Source: Parietaria judaica (Eukaryota; Streptophyta; Magnoliopsida; Rosales; Urticaceae). From it: a stretch of 64,000 nt of DNA. Below, piece by piece: positions 22,390 through 35,900 of the stretch. Location: NCBI GenBank assembly GCA_954871525.1, contig OX940867.1, positions 14,671,343 through 14,735,342 of the forward strand, given 5' to 3'. Below the pieces are notes generated by a model. It was not told the origin of the DNA. It ran no database searches and saw only the letters and a list, made by a program, of their open reading frames with translations. The first letter of the stretch is position 1. Every line of letters starts with the position of its first letter. Made by a program: the position numbers and the translations under genes.

Positions 22390-25300
22390 ATGGTGGAAGT
22401 CCATGAGAATGAGAACTCTGCTCCGACGACCGACGAGCAATCGGTGACTGTGTTCCGGGGAGGCCGGCGAACCGGAGCGAGTGCCGTGGCGGTGGCGATC
22501 TGGCTCGGCTCCGTCCACCTCAACGTCTTCCTTCTTCTCTTCTCCCTCGTCTTCCTTCGCCTTCCCTATTGCCTCCTGTAAGTCACTCTCGCTCGCTCTT
22601 TCTTTCGTTCTCCCGACTCTTCTTCGCTCACGGTTTTCGCATCTCAGCGTGTTGGGTTTGCTTCTGGTGTTGATCCTCGTCCCGATCGATCAGGGGAGCA
22701 AAATCGGCAGAAAGCTCTCCAAGTAAGTGGGTTTCGAATTTCGATTCTGGAGGGGTTGTTGAATTGCTGGCTGGATTGAATGAATGAATGGGGAGGTGTG
22801 TTTTCAGGTTCATCTGCAAGCACGCTTGCGCCTACTTTCCCATCGCTCTTCACGTCGAAGACATCAACGCGTTCTATCCTGACCGAGCTTACGGTTAGTC
22901 ACTCACTGCGATTCTTGTTTCGTTTGTTCAATGCCTATTCACTCAAAAATTTGTACGTTACATTCTGGGGTGAAAGTTTTGGACTTGCCCCGGCCCCGGC
23001 CCAGTCCTGATCCCTTCGCTTCCCGATTCTAGTCTAAAAACTGGGTTTTTTTAACTTCTAAATCGGGAAATTTGCAGGGCTAAAAAGCCCGGTTTTTCTG
23101 GGACTGGGACGAGAAAAGTTTATGATCCCGGTTCCAGGTCCCGGTTTCGCTCCTATTAGATTTAATGGGAAAGTACATGGAAACTTTAAAGTTTTTGAAC
23201 TATGTAGATGTTTCTAATTTTTGGACTCGGTTCACGGTCTCGGCCTCGGCCTCGGCCGCGGCCCGGTCCTGATCCCTACCCGATTCTAGTCTAAAACCGT
23301 TTTATTACTATAAAAAACTTCTAAACCGGGGAATAGACAGGGCTAAAAAGCTGATTTTGGGAGGCCCAGATTTTCCGGGACTGGGACGAGAAAAATTTAA
23401 GATCCAGGTTCCAGTCCCGGTTTATCCCCTATAAGATATAATGCAAAAATAAATGGAAACTTCAATTTTAAACCATGTAGATGTTTCTAATTTTTGGACC
23501 CGGTTTCAGCCACGGCCATGTCACGATCCCTACCCGATTCTAGTCTAAAACCGGCTTTTTCTTTTTTACTTCTAAACCGAGGAGTGGACAGGGCTAAAAA
23601 GCCCAGTTTTTCAGGAGTGGGCCAAAAAAAAGTTTAGTATCAGAGGTTCCTGGTCCCGGTTTCGCTTCTATTAGATTTAATGCGAAAATAAATGGAAACT
23701 TAAAATTTTTTAACCATGCAGATGTTTCTTAACTCTATCCATCCCTTAAATAGTAAGCTTATAATGTGGATGTGTAACTCATTCCATAACTATGAAATGG
23801 AATATCTGCAGCATAAGTACCCAGAAAGTAGTATTTTGGGGCGCCATGATCCCGTTGTTTGTTTATCGTAAGGTTGTGTACTAAATGTTACGATAAATGT
23901 CTCCCAAGCACTTGATTTGGACACTTAAGGGGACTTACAAAGCTATATCGAAACATTGGGTACTTTACCCGTGATAAATCAACTGCGGGATTTACTTGCA
24001 GATATCCTATAACTATATATATTATATAAACCGAGGGCTTTTCTTTTTTTTTTTAATCAGAATATTAATAATTAATGAGTAGACCTGAATAATTAACTTT
24101 CTAAAGCTTTCTAACGAGGGAAGTTCCAATATGGTTTGGTTCTTTGTAACTGTGTGTGGCCGGGTCTGCAGTGTTCGGTTACGAACCGCACTCGGTTTGG
24201 CCAATCGGCGTTGTTGCACTCGCAGACCTGACCGGCTTCATGCCTCTCCCCAAAATCAAGGTCCTCGCAAGTACCGCAGTAAGAAAATGTTCAATCTTGT
24301 TAAACCTCCATCAGTCCCAATACATTCCTCGCCATTAATACCATTCCGGTGTCTTGCAGGTTTTCTATACACCGTTTCTTAGGCACATATGGACTTGGTT
24401 GGGTCTATCTCCGGCGACTAGGAAGAGTTTCATGTCCCTCTTAGCTGCGGGTTATAGCTGCATCATAGTTCCCGGTGGAGTTCAAGAGGCATTTCTCATG
24501 GAACACGATTCTGAGGTACTTTCAAGCCTTTTATCTTGGTTAGTATTATCTCGATTAAGTCAAATCTTACTCTTTCTCGCTCTTCAGATTGCCTTCATCA
24601 AGTCAAGAAGAGGGTTTGTTCGCATAGCAATGGAGATGGGCGCTCCCCTTGTTCCGGTTTTCGCCTTCGGTCAGGTTATTGCCTCCGTTACTCACTGCCC
24701 CACTAGCTTCTCCATTTTGTTCCCTCACCAAATCATGTTTCTTATCGATCAATTCCACTTGTTTTCAGTCAAATGTTTACAAATGGTGGAAACCCGGTGG
24801 GGATATCTATCTAAAGTTTTCTCGGGCTATTAAGTTCACCCCTATTTTCTTTTGGGGAATTTTCGGGTATGACGTTTCACTCCTTGATATCTCTTCCCCC
24901 TTTTTATCCTTACATAAGTTCATATACATCAGTTTTCTGATACTTCCCTTTTCATTGCTACCGCAAATGGAATTTCCGGTTGGAACTTTCAACTTAATGG
25001 GCCGGATTGGGCCCAACCTAACTAAATTTTAGAACAACTTATATAGTTCCCCGAACAATATTTGTAAAGTTTTGTTTCACTACTTGTAGAATTACTCAAA
25101 ATTTGCGAAAATGATCAAACAACAATCTTCCAAAGCTTTCTATTTATATTTTTAACTTTTTCAGAACGCCTTTGCCGTTGATGCAACCGATGCACATTGT
25201 AGTGGGAAAACCGATTCAAGTCGATAGAAATCCACAGCCCACCAAGGAACAGGTATTGATGCTTCTAAAATCTGATCATATAGTTATAATTGTCTTATAG

Positions 25301-25471
25301 ATGAAGATACTTTTTCTTTTTCATATATTTTTTTATGTACTTTTGGTAATATTTTCATATCGTGTTTAGGTCGACGAAGTACACGGTGAATTCGTTGCGC
25401 AACTTCAGCAACTCTTCGAAAAACACAAAGCTCGCGTCGGCTTCCCTGATCTTCAACTGAACGTTATTTGA
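22390..25471 (+). CDS. DGAT2: Diacylglycerol O-acyltransferase 2
   Basis: Nine exons: 22390-22577, 22648-22722, 22808-22893, 24172-24278, 24360-24515, 24588-24674, 24769-24866, 25165-25252 and 25370-25471. All have GT-AG introns, and the joined frame gives 328 residues, normal for plant DGAT2. The enzyme transfers an acyl group from acyl-CoA to diacylglycerol at the ER membrane, the last step of triacylglycerol synthesis. Two hydrophobic segments near residues 35-80 would anchor it. Recognisable blocks are [25 protein letters not shown] (EPHS at 121-124, the plant form of the HPHG motif), [53 protein letters not shown] and PMHIVVGKP, ending LQLNVI. No stop, frameshift or missing block was seen, so it is probably functional. 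Confidence 0.95.
22979..23735 (+). repeat. GC-rich minisatellite in DGAT2 intron 3, three units
   Basis: Three units of about 242-272 bp start at TTGGACT/C (22979, 23221, 23493). Each holds GATCCCTACCCGATTCTAGT-like and GGGACTGGGACGAGAAAA-like blocks plus a CGGCCTCGG-type run. Units are diverged, so the array is not recent. Confidence 0.75.
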
Positions 25472-25548
25472 TTCCAACTTAATTTCATTGAGTATTCCTA
25501 TATTTTAGGACTACAAATATAAACCATTCCATACACCATGCTAAAAGA

Positions 25549-25554
25549 AATAAA
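25549..25554 (+). terminator. DGAT2 poly(A) signal
   Basis: AATAAA 78 nt after the stop codon. Confidence 0.55.
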
Positions 25555-25920
25555 ACTAAATGGTCGCTCTTAGGAATGTTTATGCGTTGGATCATCATGG
25601 GGATAATAGAAATGTGTAAAAAAAAAAAAAAAAAAAAAACTAAAAGTGATAATAGTTCTTTACTCTCATCAAACATAATAATAACCATGGTATCCGAGTT
25701 TTTTTTTTTTTACACATTTAGTCCGATATATCATGGCAATTAACCAAGTAATTAGTCAAGATGGTTTATTGATACACTAAATATGGAAATAGAGTACCAT
25801 GGTGTAAGAAAAAGAAGAGAAGCTCTAGCTACTAATTGATTTGTATGTCATTTCTAATTGTATTGTTTAGTAATTATGACATGACTTAATAAATTATTAG
25901 CAAAGACTTAATAAATGTAG

Positions 25921-26200
25921 CAGGAAAACTTCATAAAATAATCATCAATACATTCAAATTCTATTATCAACTCTCAAAAGTTTTTATAAGTTTTAAAACA
26001 ATCTTTTCAAATTTTATGTTACCGAAATACCCACTGTTCATTTTTCAAGACGATTTATATCTATTTTTCAAGATTAGTACGTCATGAAAAATGGACAGTA
26101 TTAAGAGTATTTGAAAATGTTATTTTGAGAATTATGAAAACTTGAGAGTTAATAATAGAATTTGTGGTGTATTGATGATTATTTTTATGAAGTTTTCATG
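25921..26200. repeat. Foldback (MITE-like) element
   Basis: The left arm CAGGAAAACTTCATAAAATA... and the reverse complement of the right arm CATGAAAACTTCATAAAAAT... match over roughly 120 bp each, around a short centre near 26060. It would form one long imperfect hairpin. No convincing target-site duplication, no coding potential. Confidence 0.75.
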
Positions 26201-26594
26201 TATTATTAGAGGCAAATCTAAGTTCTTATAGTCAGCAAAATTTTAAAATATTTATTGGAAGAGGTCGAATTCTCGACCTAGTTTTTGTGCTATGAATTGA
26301 AAATAGTGTTGTGTTGCATGTTTTCGGGATTAAAAACAATCGAAAATCCGGGGACATGTCGAAAATAATGTCTATACTCTATTGGTTGAATTTTGCAATT
26401 CATAAATCATTGCCTACGTGGCATTCCGAAGCCTCAGACGAAGAAGTAAGAACATGATCTGAATGGGGTATGTTCCAGCCATCAAACACTTTCAGTAATA
26501 TTGAGTAAAGTAAACACTAGAAAAAACGGAAAATACAACGTTGGGTCGTTGAGAATAATGCCCAATTTTTTTCCCTCAAGTCTGTGTGTATATA

Positions 26595-27282
26595 TGTTGT
26601 CGCGGGAACTTCGTCGTCGCTGCGGAAATCAAAAACTTCGGTACCTGCAAAACAAAGATTAGCGGAAAAATCGCCTCGGCTGAGTCGCGGACTAGGTCGC
26701 TCTCTTTAAGACGTTTCGCGGCTCTGCCTCGGTGCAGCAGTTCGTGATTGCCCCGTCGCCCCCAGGATAAAACAGCCCAGTAAAACACTGTCTCGACCGA
26801 AACCGTGCACTCGGTATCGATCGGAATCACTCAAACCCTCTCTTGAATATTGCTCGGTAACTCACTGGAAAATATTTCTCGTAAACACTCTCTGTATAAC
26901 TTTTAGAAACCGACGAAGCCTTGATATTTTGATCTGATGAAGAAAAAAAAATGAGCAGCCCACTCCCTATTTATAGATAAAAAATGTTAACGTTGTGATG
27001 TTAACGTTGAGAGAAATAGGTGATCGAAGTGGACTAAGTGGTAGAGAAAATAAAGGGAGAAGAACGTTGGTGCACAACGTGCATGCGAATGTACAGGTCA
27101 AAATGACAAAATAATAGGTCATTGACTGACCAAGAATGAAGACTAAAAATCGCAGCAAGGGATTTGTTTTCAAACTGAATATTAATTCAATTATTTCTTT
27201 TTTCAATTTATGGTAAAAGTACCCAAAAAAATATTTAGGCAAAAGCACTAAAATTTCACTTAACTTGAAACAAGTTCCAACA
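26595..27282 (-). repeat. 3' LTR of tandem copia
   Basis: 688 bp, minus-strand ends TGTTGGAACTTG...CGCGACAACA. TATAAATA lies on the minus strand at about 26969-26976. The adjacent purine-rich tract AAGTGGGGGAT (27283-27293) is the PPT. Confidence 0.92.
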
Positions 27283-27840
27283 ATCCCCCACTTGAAATTT
27301 TCACACATTAAAAATAATTTTCATCGAGCAATATAAGACTGTAAAGTTATGCTTAAGCAAAGGTGTCTGATGACTTGAACCTTTACATAGTGAAGGTGAT
27401 CCAGAATATACTAGAGTAACTCGTAGTTTTGAACTCTATCTCTGACAACATCTCACACATAACTTTACTAGGGTTTAGTTCGTAAAGCCCGTGCAATTAC
27501 GGCCGTGCACGTATATCCCAGTTCAGTGAACGCTCTAGAGAATTTGCCAAATTCCATAGGAAGCGGCCCCACTTCCACATTCACTTAGGTGAGTCTATCA
27601 AGAGTACTCCTGTAGCTCGGTACCCCACTCAACATAGAGTATAGACATCATTAAGAACTGAAAATCAGTTCAACCTTTCAACGCTTCAGGACGTCATGCT
27701 TTGACATAAGTCATAGGAGTGGGACTGTAAAAGTTATCAGCATGATTCACTACTTTACACTTAGTGAGTTGTTATTACCCTTTGAACCTATTTCTTGGGA
27801 TCTCCAGTCTATAGGTTGGGTTGCCCCCACTAGTGCTCTA

Positions 27841-30800
27841 TCAATCTAATGGCAGTAGTCCCATTCCTTTCGTGGTCTTTAAGACCTTTTCTCGCGCTAA
27901 CCCTTTCGTCAAAGGATCAGCCAAGTTCTCATCAGTCCGTACATGATCCACTCTAACAGCGCCATTCTCGAGGAATCCTCTAATGGTGCTATGCTTACGA
28001 CAAATTTGTCGCTTCTTGCCGTTGTAATAACGGTTCTGAACTTTTGCGATTGCTGCAGTACTATCGCAATGGATCAAGATAGCTGGGATCGGTGTTTCCC
28101 ATAAGGGAATCTCGGATAACAGACTTCTGAGCCAGTCTGCTTCTTCACTAGCTGCAGCTAGCGCTATCATCTCAGACTCCATCGTCGATTGGGCCAATAT
28201 AGTCTGTTTCTTAGACTTCCAGGCAACGGCCCCACCGGCAATGCTAAAAATGTAACCACTAGTAGCTTTAGAGTCATCTGAAAGGGTGTTCCAATCAGCG
28301 TCGCTGTATCCTTCAAGGATCGCGGGAAACCTCTGGTAATGTAATCCTAGGTGCTGGGTGCGCTTTAAATATCGCATCACCCTCTCAATAGCATACCAAT
28401 GCTCTAAACTCGGTCTGCTAGTAAACCTACCCAGTAATCCCACAGCATAAGCTATATCGGGCCTAGTGCAATCGGCGGCATACCTAAGGCTGCCGATAAT
28501 GCTCGCATACTCATTTTGTCTAACACCGTCACCGGTGTTCTTGAACAATTTCACACTAGGATCGTAGGGAGTACAAGCCGGTTTACAATCAAAGTAATTG
28601 TATTTCTTTAAGATCTTTTCTACATAATGAGATTGATCTAAAGAAAGTCCATTTTCAGACCTTGTTATCTTGACACCTAAGATCACATCAGCTTCTCCTA
28701 AATCTTTCATGTCAAAGTTAGCAGACAACATGCTCTTCACATCATTTATCAAATGGATGTTAGAGCCAAAGATCAACAAATCATCTACATATAAACAGAT
28801 AATTGTGCAAAGACCATTTTCTGATTTATAGTAAATGCATTTGTCGCTCTCATTAACTTTGAAACCATGCGACACTATTAAGTTATCAAACTTTTCATGC
28901 CATTGCTTAGGAGCTTGCTTTAAACCATAAAGAGACTTGTCAAGTTTGCAAACCTGGTTCTCATTACCGTGAACTATAAAACCTTCAGGTTGCTCCATGT
29001 AAATCTCTTCTTCCAATTCTCCATTGAGAAAAGCTGTCTTCACATCCATCTGGTGTACTACGAGATCATGCAAAGCAGCTATAGAAAGTAGAACCCTAAT
29101 CGAGGTGAACTTAGACACTGGCGAAAAGGTATCAAAGAAGTCTACATTCTCTCTTTGCCTAAATCCTTTAGCTACGAGGCAGGCCTTATATTTATCTATG
29201 GTTTCATCAGGCTTCATTTTCTTCTTAAGGATCCATTTACATCCTATTGCCTTACAACCCGGAGGAAGATCTACCAAATGCCAAGTCCTATTAGATTCTA
29301 GGGAATCCATCTCATCATCTATCGCTTCTTGCCACAAGTTGGCATCTACCGAAGACAAGGCTTCCTGAAGACTAGTAGGATCTTCTTCTATGTTGTAGGT
29401 TTGGAATTCTAACCCAAAATCTTTAGCGGTACTAGCTCTCTTGCTCTTCCTAATTTCTGGTTCTATCTCACTAGTATGTTCCTGAACTCTAACTAATGTC
29501 GAAGAACTAGAACTCGAGCCCCGACTATTCTTAGATATAAATGGAAACTTATCTTCGAAGAAATCGGCATCGTTTGATTCTATAACTACTTGGTTTTTCA
29601 GATCATAGAACCTATAGGCTTTGCTATTTATGGCATACCCGATGAATACACATTCATAGGCTCTACTGGCTAATTTCTTTCTCTTTGGATCTGGTATCCT
29701 AACATAAGCTAAACAACCCCAAGTCCTAAAATAAGACAGGTTTGGTTTCTTACCCTTGAATAGCTCGTACGAAGAAATACTACTTTTTGACTTAGGAATT
29801 CTATTCAACACATAGCAAACGGTCAACAAAATTTCACCCCACCAATACGAAGCGGCACCAGAACTAAGCAAGGTAGCTACGATTAATTCAGCTAACGTCC
29901 TATTTTTCCTTTCCGCTTTTCCATTCATCTCGGGAGAATATGGCGCGGTTTTTTCGTGAATAATGCCATGCGATTTATAAAATTCTACAAACGGATCAGA
30001 ATCATATTCGGTTCCTCTATCACTACGAAATCTATTGATTTTCCTATTGAATTGATTTTCTATCTCCGTAACGAAAACTTTAAACATATCAAGAGCATCA
30101 CTTTTATTTTTCAATAAGTAAACATAGGTATAATCCGAACTATCATCGATAAAGGTTATAAAATATCTTTTTCCGTTTCTAGTCAAGACACCATCAAATT
30201 CGCACAAATCCGAATGAATTAAATCTAAAGGTTCTGATTCTCTAACTACTGATTTATGCGACTTTTTGGTGATTTTAGCTTGACTACACGATTCACATTT
30301 TTCAAAATCATTTATCGATAATTTCATAATCATATCTAGGTTACTTAGATTACTAATTATTCTTTTGTTAACGTGACAAAGCCTAGCATGCCAAACATTA
30401 AAAGAACACAACGAGTAAACGGAATGATTCACTTTATTCACTTCAACATTAAGCTTAAACATCCCATCAGTAGCATAACCCTTTCCCACAAACACATTAT
30501 TCTTAGTAATAGTGTAAAGATCTGCCCATATAACCTGAGTAAATCCTGCCTTGTTGAGAAGGTAGCCCGAAACCAGATTCTTTCTCATCTCCAGAGTGTG
30601 CAACACGTCTTTGAGGACGACTGTTTTTCCGGAGGTAAACTTCAGCTCGACCTCGCCGGTGCCAGCAACAATAGTGGAGTGGGAGTCTCCCAACAGCACT
30701 TTCCTATCCTTCGCCTCCGAGTATGACTTGAAAAGGTCACGCTCGAAACACACGTGGCGGGTAGCCCCGGTGTCCATCCACCATCCCTCAGATCCACCTG

Positions 30801-30894
30801 CGAGGTTAACCTCGGAAATCATAGCAACCAGTTGTTCTTCAGTCAAGTTCGCCTGCGGAGCAGAACGACGCTTGTTCCTACAATTCCGAGCCAT
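27841..30894 (-). CDS. Copia polyprotein (PR-INT-RT-RNase H), left copy
   Basis: An open frame of 1017 residues. It starts inside the gag zinc knuckle (upstream codons read [14 protein letters not shown]). Domains in order: protease [12 protein letters not shown] (about 39-50); GAG_pre-integrase [10 protein letters not shown]; integrase core with [20 protein letters not shown] and [11 protein letters not shown] (D-D-E); RT with [20 protein letters not shown] and [10 protein letters not shown]; RNase H with [19 protein letters not shown] and ADPLTKGL. The product would copy and integrate the element. All catalytic motifs appear intact, but gag upstream is broken, so autonomous activity is doubtful. 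Confidence 0.95.
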   Translation of the reverse strand: MARNCRNKRRSAPQANLTEEQLVAMISEVNLAGGSEGWWMDTGATRHVCFERDLFKSYSEAKDRKVLLGDSHSTIVAGTGEVELKFTSGKTVVLKDVLHTLEMRKNLVSGYLLNKAGFTQVIWADLYTITKNNVFVGKGYATDGMFKLNVEVNKVNHSVYSLCSFNVWHARLCHVNKRIISNLSNLDMIMKLSINDFEKCESCSQAKITKKSHKSVVRESEPLDLIHSDLCEFDGVLTRNGKRYFITFIDDSSDYTYVYLLKNKSDALDMFKVFVTEIENQFNRKINRFRSDRGTEYDSDPFVEFYKSHGIIHEKTAPYSPEMNGKAERKNRTLAELIVATLLSSGAASYWWGEILLTVCYVLNRIPKSKSSISSYELFKGKKPNLSYFRTWGCLAYVRIPDPKRKKLASRAYECVFIGYAINSKAYRFYDLKNQVVIESNDADFFEDKFPFISKNSRGSSSSSSTLVRVQEHTSEIEPEIRKSKRASTAKDFGLEFQTYNIEEDPTSLQEALSSVDANLWQEAIDDEMDSLESNRTWHLVDLPPGCKAIGCKWILKKKMKPDETIDKYKACLVAKGFRQRENVDFFDTFSPVSKFTSIRVLLSIAALHDLVVHQMDVKTAFLNGELEEEIYMEQPEGFIVHGNENQVCKLDKSLYGLKQAPKQWHEKFDNLIVSHGFKVNESDKCIYYKSENGLCTIICLYVDDLLIFGSNIHLINDVKSMLSANFDMKDLGEADVILGVKITRSENGLSLDQSHYVEKILKKYNYFDCKPACTPYDPSVKLFKNTGDGVRQNEYASIIGSLRYAADCTRPDIAYAVGLLGRFTSRPSLEHWYAIERVMRYLKRTQHLGLHYQRFPAILEGYSDADWNTLSDDSKATSGYIFSIAGGAVAWKSKKQTILAQSTMESEMIALAAASEEADWLRSLLSEIPLWETPIPAILIHCDSTAAIAKVQNRYYNGKKRQICRKHSTIRGFLENGAVRVDHVRTDENLADPLTKGLAREKVLKTTKGMGLLPLD

Positions 30895-31682
30895 ATGCCC
30901 GGGCTTGTTACAATTGAAGCAAACAAACTGGACCGAATCACCTGAGGGGGTTTCTGGGGCGGAGCACTCTTCGCCTGGTTGTTGCTTGGCGCGCGGTTCC
31001 GATTCTTCATGGGTTTGCCTTTCGGCTTCAGAACCGCCGAGGACTTGTTGGAGACAGCATTGATCTCCTCCTTCTGGTCTTGCTTCCGGGCTTCCTCCTC
31101 GATCTGAAGGCGGGTGATCAGGCTCTCCAGAGAAAACTCCTTGGTTTTGTGCCTTAGAGTATTCTTAAAATTTTTCCAAGAAGGAGGCAGCTTGTCAATA
31201 ATAACAGCAACTTGGAACTGATCGTCTAGGACCATACCTTCAGTGATGATTTCGTGGGCGATTTTCTGAAGCTCGTGAGATTGGGCCTCCACGGACTTCT
31301 CGTCGGACATCTAGAATTTGACGTAACGGGAGACAGCGTACTTCTTCGTGCCAGCCTCCTCCGTGTCGTACTTCTTTTGGAGCGCGTCCCAGATCTCCTT
31401 TGCGGACTTGTTGTTGATGTAGTAGTCGTGAAGATCGTCGGAGAGGCCATTGAGGATGTAGTTTTTGCAGAGAAAATCTGCCTCCTCCCAATCGGTGAGC
31501 GCCTTCATTTGTTCAGCAGTGGGCTTTTCGGGCAGCGTCGGCTTCTCGGTGGTGGCGGCATAGGCGACTTTCTTGACCGTCAGGAAGAAGAGCATCTTCT
31601 GACTCTAGCGCTTAAAATGGGCTCCTTCAAACTTGAACGGGCGGTTGAGGTCGGCAACAACAACATCGATTTGGGCGGCCAT
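30895..31682 (-). pseudogene. Copia gag, left copy (two stops and a frameshift)
   Basis: It starts at ATG 31682 (MAAQIDVVVADLN), then has a TAG in place of the usual Trp in RPFKFEGAHFKR-stop-QKM. The UBN2-type gag continues with FLTVKKVAYAATTEKPTLPE, LNGLSDDLHDYYINNKSAKE and YVKF. A second TAG sits where the right copy has Gln. The frame then runs MSDEKSV...[10 protein letters not shown] and shifts by -1 before the zinc knuckle [14 protein letters not shown]. Gag would form the virus-like particle. Only 27 nt separate the ATG from the LTR, and no tRNA-iMet-type PBS is present. Confidence 0.85.
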
Positions 31683-31709
31683 GGCGATAACAGAGGAACG
31701 TCTTAAATT

Positions 31710-32396
31710 TGTTGTCGCGGGAACTTCGTCGTCGCTGCGGAAATCAAAAACTTCGGTACCTGCAAAACAAAGATTAGCGGAAAAATCGCCTCGGCTGAGT
31801 CGCGGACTAGGTCGCTCTCTTTAAGACGTTTCGCGGCTCTGCCTCGGTGCAGCAGTTCGTGATTGCCCCGTCGCCCCCAGGATAAAACAGCCCAGTAAAA
31901 CACTGTCTCGACCGAAACCGTGCACTCGGTATCGATCGGAATCACTCAAACCCTCTCTTGAATATTGCTCGGTAACTCACTGGAAAATATTTCTCGTAAA
32001 CACTCTCTGTATAACTTTTAGAAACCGACGAAGCCTTGATATTTTGATCTGATGAAGAAAAAAAATGAGCAGCCCACTCCCTATTTATAGATAAAAAATG
32101 TTAACGTTGTGATGTTAACGTTGAGAGAAATAGGTGATCGAAGTGGACTAAGTGGTAGAGAAAATAAAGGGAGAAGAACGTTGGTGCACAACGTGCATGC
32201 GAATGTACAGGTCAAAATGACAAAATAATAGGTCATTGACTGACCAAGAATGAAGACTAAAAATCGCAGCAAGGGATTTGTTTTCAAACTGAATATTAAT
32301 TCAATTATTTCTTTTTTCAATTTATGGTAAAAGTACCCAAAAAAATATTTAGGCAAAAGCATTAAAATTTCACTTAACTTGAAACAAGTTCCAACA
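31710..32396 (-). repeat. Shared middle LTR of tandem copia
   Basis: 687 bp. It differs from 26595-27282 by one base in a poly(A) run and one C/T change that I could see. It serves as 3' LTR of the right copy and 5' LTR of the left copy. Confidence 0.92.
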
Positions 32397-32954
32397 ATCC
32401 CCCACTTGAAATTTTCACACATTAAAAATAATTTTCATCGAGCAATATAAGACTGTAAAGTTATGCTTAAGCAAAGGTGTCTGATGACTTGAACCTTTAC
32501 ATAGTGAAGGTGATCCAGAATATACTAGAGTAACTCGTAGTTTTGAACTCTATCTCTGACAACATCTCACACATAACTTTACTAGGGTTTAGTTCGTAAA
32601 GCCCGTGCAATTACGGCCGTGCACGTATATCCCAGTTCAGTGAACGCTCTAGAGAATTTGCCAAATTCCATAGGAAGCGGCCCCACTTCCACATTCACTT
32701 AGGTGAGTCTATCAAGAGTACTCCTGTAGCTCGGTACCCCACTCAACATAGAGTATAGACATCATTAAGAACTGAAAATCAGTTCAACCTTTCAACGCTT
32801 CAGGACGTCATGCTTTGACATAAGTCATAGGAGTGGGACTGTAAAAGTTATCAGCATGATTCACTACTTTACACTTAGTGAGTTGTTATTACCCTTTGAA
32901 CCTATTTCTTGGGATCTCCAGTCTATAGGTTGGGTTGCCCCCACTAGTGCTCTA

Positions 32955-35900
32955 TCAATCTAATGGCAGTAGTCCCATTCCTTTCGTGGTCTTTAAGACC
33001 TTTTCTCGCGCTAACCCTTTCGTCAAAGGATCAGCCAAGTTCTCATCAGTCCGTACATGATCCACTCTAACAGCGCCATTCTCGAGGAATCCTCTAATGG
33101 TGCTATGCTTACGACAAATTTGTCGCTTCTTGCCGTTGTAATAACGGTTCTGAACTTTTGCGATTGCTGCAGTACTATCGCAATGGATCAAGATAGCTGG
33201 GATCGGTGTTTCCCATAAGGGAATCTCGGATAACAGACTTCTGAGCCAGTCTGCTTCTTCACTAGCTGCAGCTAGCGCTATCATCTCAGACTCCATCGTC
33301 GATTGGGCCAATATAGTCTGTTTCTTAGACTTCCAGGCAACGGCCCCACCGGCAATGCTAAAAATGTAACCACTAGTAGCTTTAGAGTCATCTGAAAGGG
33401 TGTTCCAATCAGCGTCGCTGTATCCTTCAAGGATCGCGGGAAACCTCTGGTAATGTAATCCTAGGTGCTGGGTGCGCTTTAAATATCGCATCACCCTCTC
33501 AATAGCATACCAATGCTCTAAACTCGGTCTGCTAGTAAACCTACCCAGTAATCCCACAGCATAAGCTATATCGGGCCTAGTGCAATCGGCGGCATACCTA
33601 AGGCTGCCGATAATGCTCGCATACTCATTTTGTCTAACACCGTCACCGGTGTTCTTGAACAATTTCACACTAGGATCGTAGGGAGTACAAGCCGGTTTAC
33701 AATCAAAGTAATTGTATTTCTTTAAGATCTTTTCTACATAATGAGATTGATCTAAAGAAAGTCCATTTTCAGACCTTGTTATCTTGACACCTAAGATCAC
33801 ATCAGCTTCTCCTAAATCTTTCATGTCAAAGTTAGCAGACAACATGCTCTTCACATCATTTATCAAATGGATGTTAGAGCCAAAGATCAACAAATCATCT
33901 ACATATAAACAGATAATTGTGCAAAGACCATTTTCTGATTTATAGTAAATGCATTTGTCGCTCTCATTAACTTTGAAACCATGCGACACTATTAAGTTAT
34001 CAAACTTTTCATGCCATTGCTTAGGAGCTTGCTTTAAACCATAAAGAGACTTGTCAAGTTTGCAAACCTGGTTCTCATTACCGTGAACTATAAAACCTTC
34101 AGGTTGCTCCATGTAAATCTCTTCTTCCAATTCTCCATTGAGAAAAGCTGTCTTCACATCCATCTGGTGTACTACGAGATCATGCAAAGCAGCTATAGAA
34201 AGTAGAACCCTAATCGAGGTGAACTTAGACACTGGCGAAAAGGTATCAAAGAAGTCTACATTCTCTCTTTGCCTAAATCCTTTAGCTACGAGGCAGGCCT
34301 TATATTTATCTATGGTTTCATCAGGCTTCATTTTCTTCTTAAGGATCCATTTACATCCTATTGCCTTACAACCCGGAGGAAGATCTACCAAATGCCAAGT
34401 CCTATTAGATTCTAGGGAATCCATCTCATCATCTATCGCTTCTTGCCACAAGTTGGCATCTACCGAAGACAAGGCTTCCTGAAGACTAGTAGGATCTTCT
34501 TCTATGTTGTAGGTTTGGAATTCTAACCCAAAATCTTTAGCGGTACTAGCTCTCTTGCTCTTCCTAATTTCTGGTTCTATCTCACTAGTATGTTCCTGAA
34601 CTCTAACTAATGTCGAAGAACTAGAACTCGAGCCCCGACTATTCTTAGATATAAATGGAAACTTATCTTCGAAGAAATCGGCATCGTTTGATTCTATAAC
34701 TACTTGGTTTTTCAGATCATAGAACCTATAGGCTTTGCTATTTATGGCATACCCGATGAATACACATTCATAGGCTCTACTGGCTAATTTCTTTCTCTTT
34801 GGATCTGGTATCCTAACATAAGCTAAACAACCCCAAGTCCTAAAATAAGACAGGTTTGGTTTCTTACCCTTGAATAGCTCGTACGAAGAAATACTACTTT
34901 TTGACTTAGGAATTCTATTCAACACATAGCAAACGGTCAACAAAATTTCACCCCACCAATACGAAGCGGCACCAGAACTAAGCAAGGTAGCTACGATTAA
35001 TTCAGCTAACGTCCTATTTTTCCTTTCCGCTTTTCCATTCATCTCGGGAGAATATGGCGCGGTTTTTTCGTGAATAATGCCATGCGATTTATAAAATTCT
35101 ACAAACGGATCAGAATCATATTCGGTTCCTCTATCACTACGAAATCTATTGATTTTCCTATTGAATTGATTTTCTATCTCCGTAACGAAAACTTTAAACA
35201 TATCAAGAGCATCACTTTTATTTTTCAATAAGTAAACATAGGTATAATCCGAACTATCATCGATAAAGGTTATAAAATATCTTTTTCCGTTTCTAGTCAA
35301 GACACCATCAAATTCGCACAAATCCGAATGAATTAAATCTAAAGGTTCTGATTCTCTAACTACTGATTTATGCGACTTTTTGGTGATTTTAGCTTGACTA
35401 CACGATTCACATTTTTCAAAATCATTTATCGATAATTTCATAATCATATCTAGGTTACTTAGATTACTAATTATTCTTTTGTTAACGTGACAAAGCCTAG
35501 CATGCCAAACATTAAAAGAACACAACGAGTAAACGGAATGATTCACTTTATTCACTTCAACATTAAGCTTAAACATCCCATCAGTAGCATAACCCTTTCC
35601 CACAAACACATTATTCTTAGTAATAGTGTAAAGATCTGCCCATATAACCTGAGTAAATCCTGCCTTGTTGAGAAGGTAGCCCGAAACCAGATTCTTTCTC
35701 ATCTCCGGAGTGTGCAACACGTCTTTGAGGACGACTGTTTTTCCGGAGGTAAACTTCAGCTCGACCTCGCCGGTGCCAGCAACAATAGTGGAGTGGGAGT
35801 CTCCCAACAGCACTTTCCTATCCTTCGCCTCCGAGTATGACTTGAAAAGGTCACGCTCGAAACACACGTGGCGGGTAGCCCCGGTGTCCATCCACCATCC

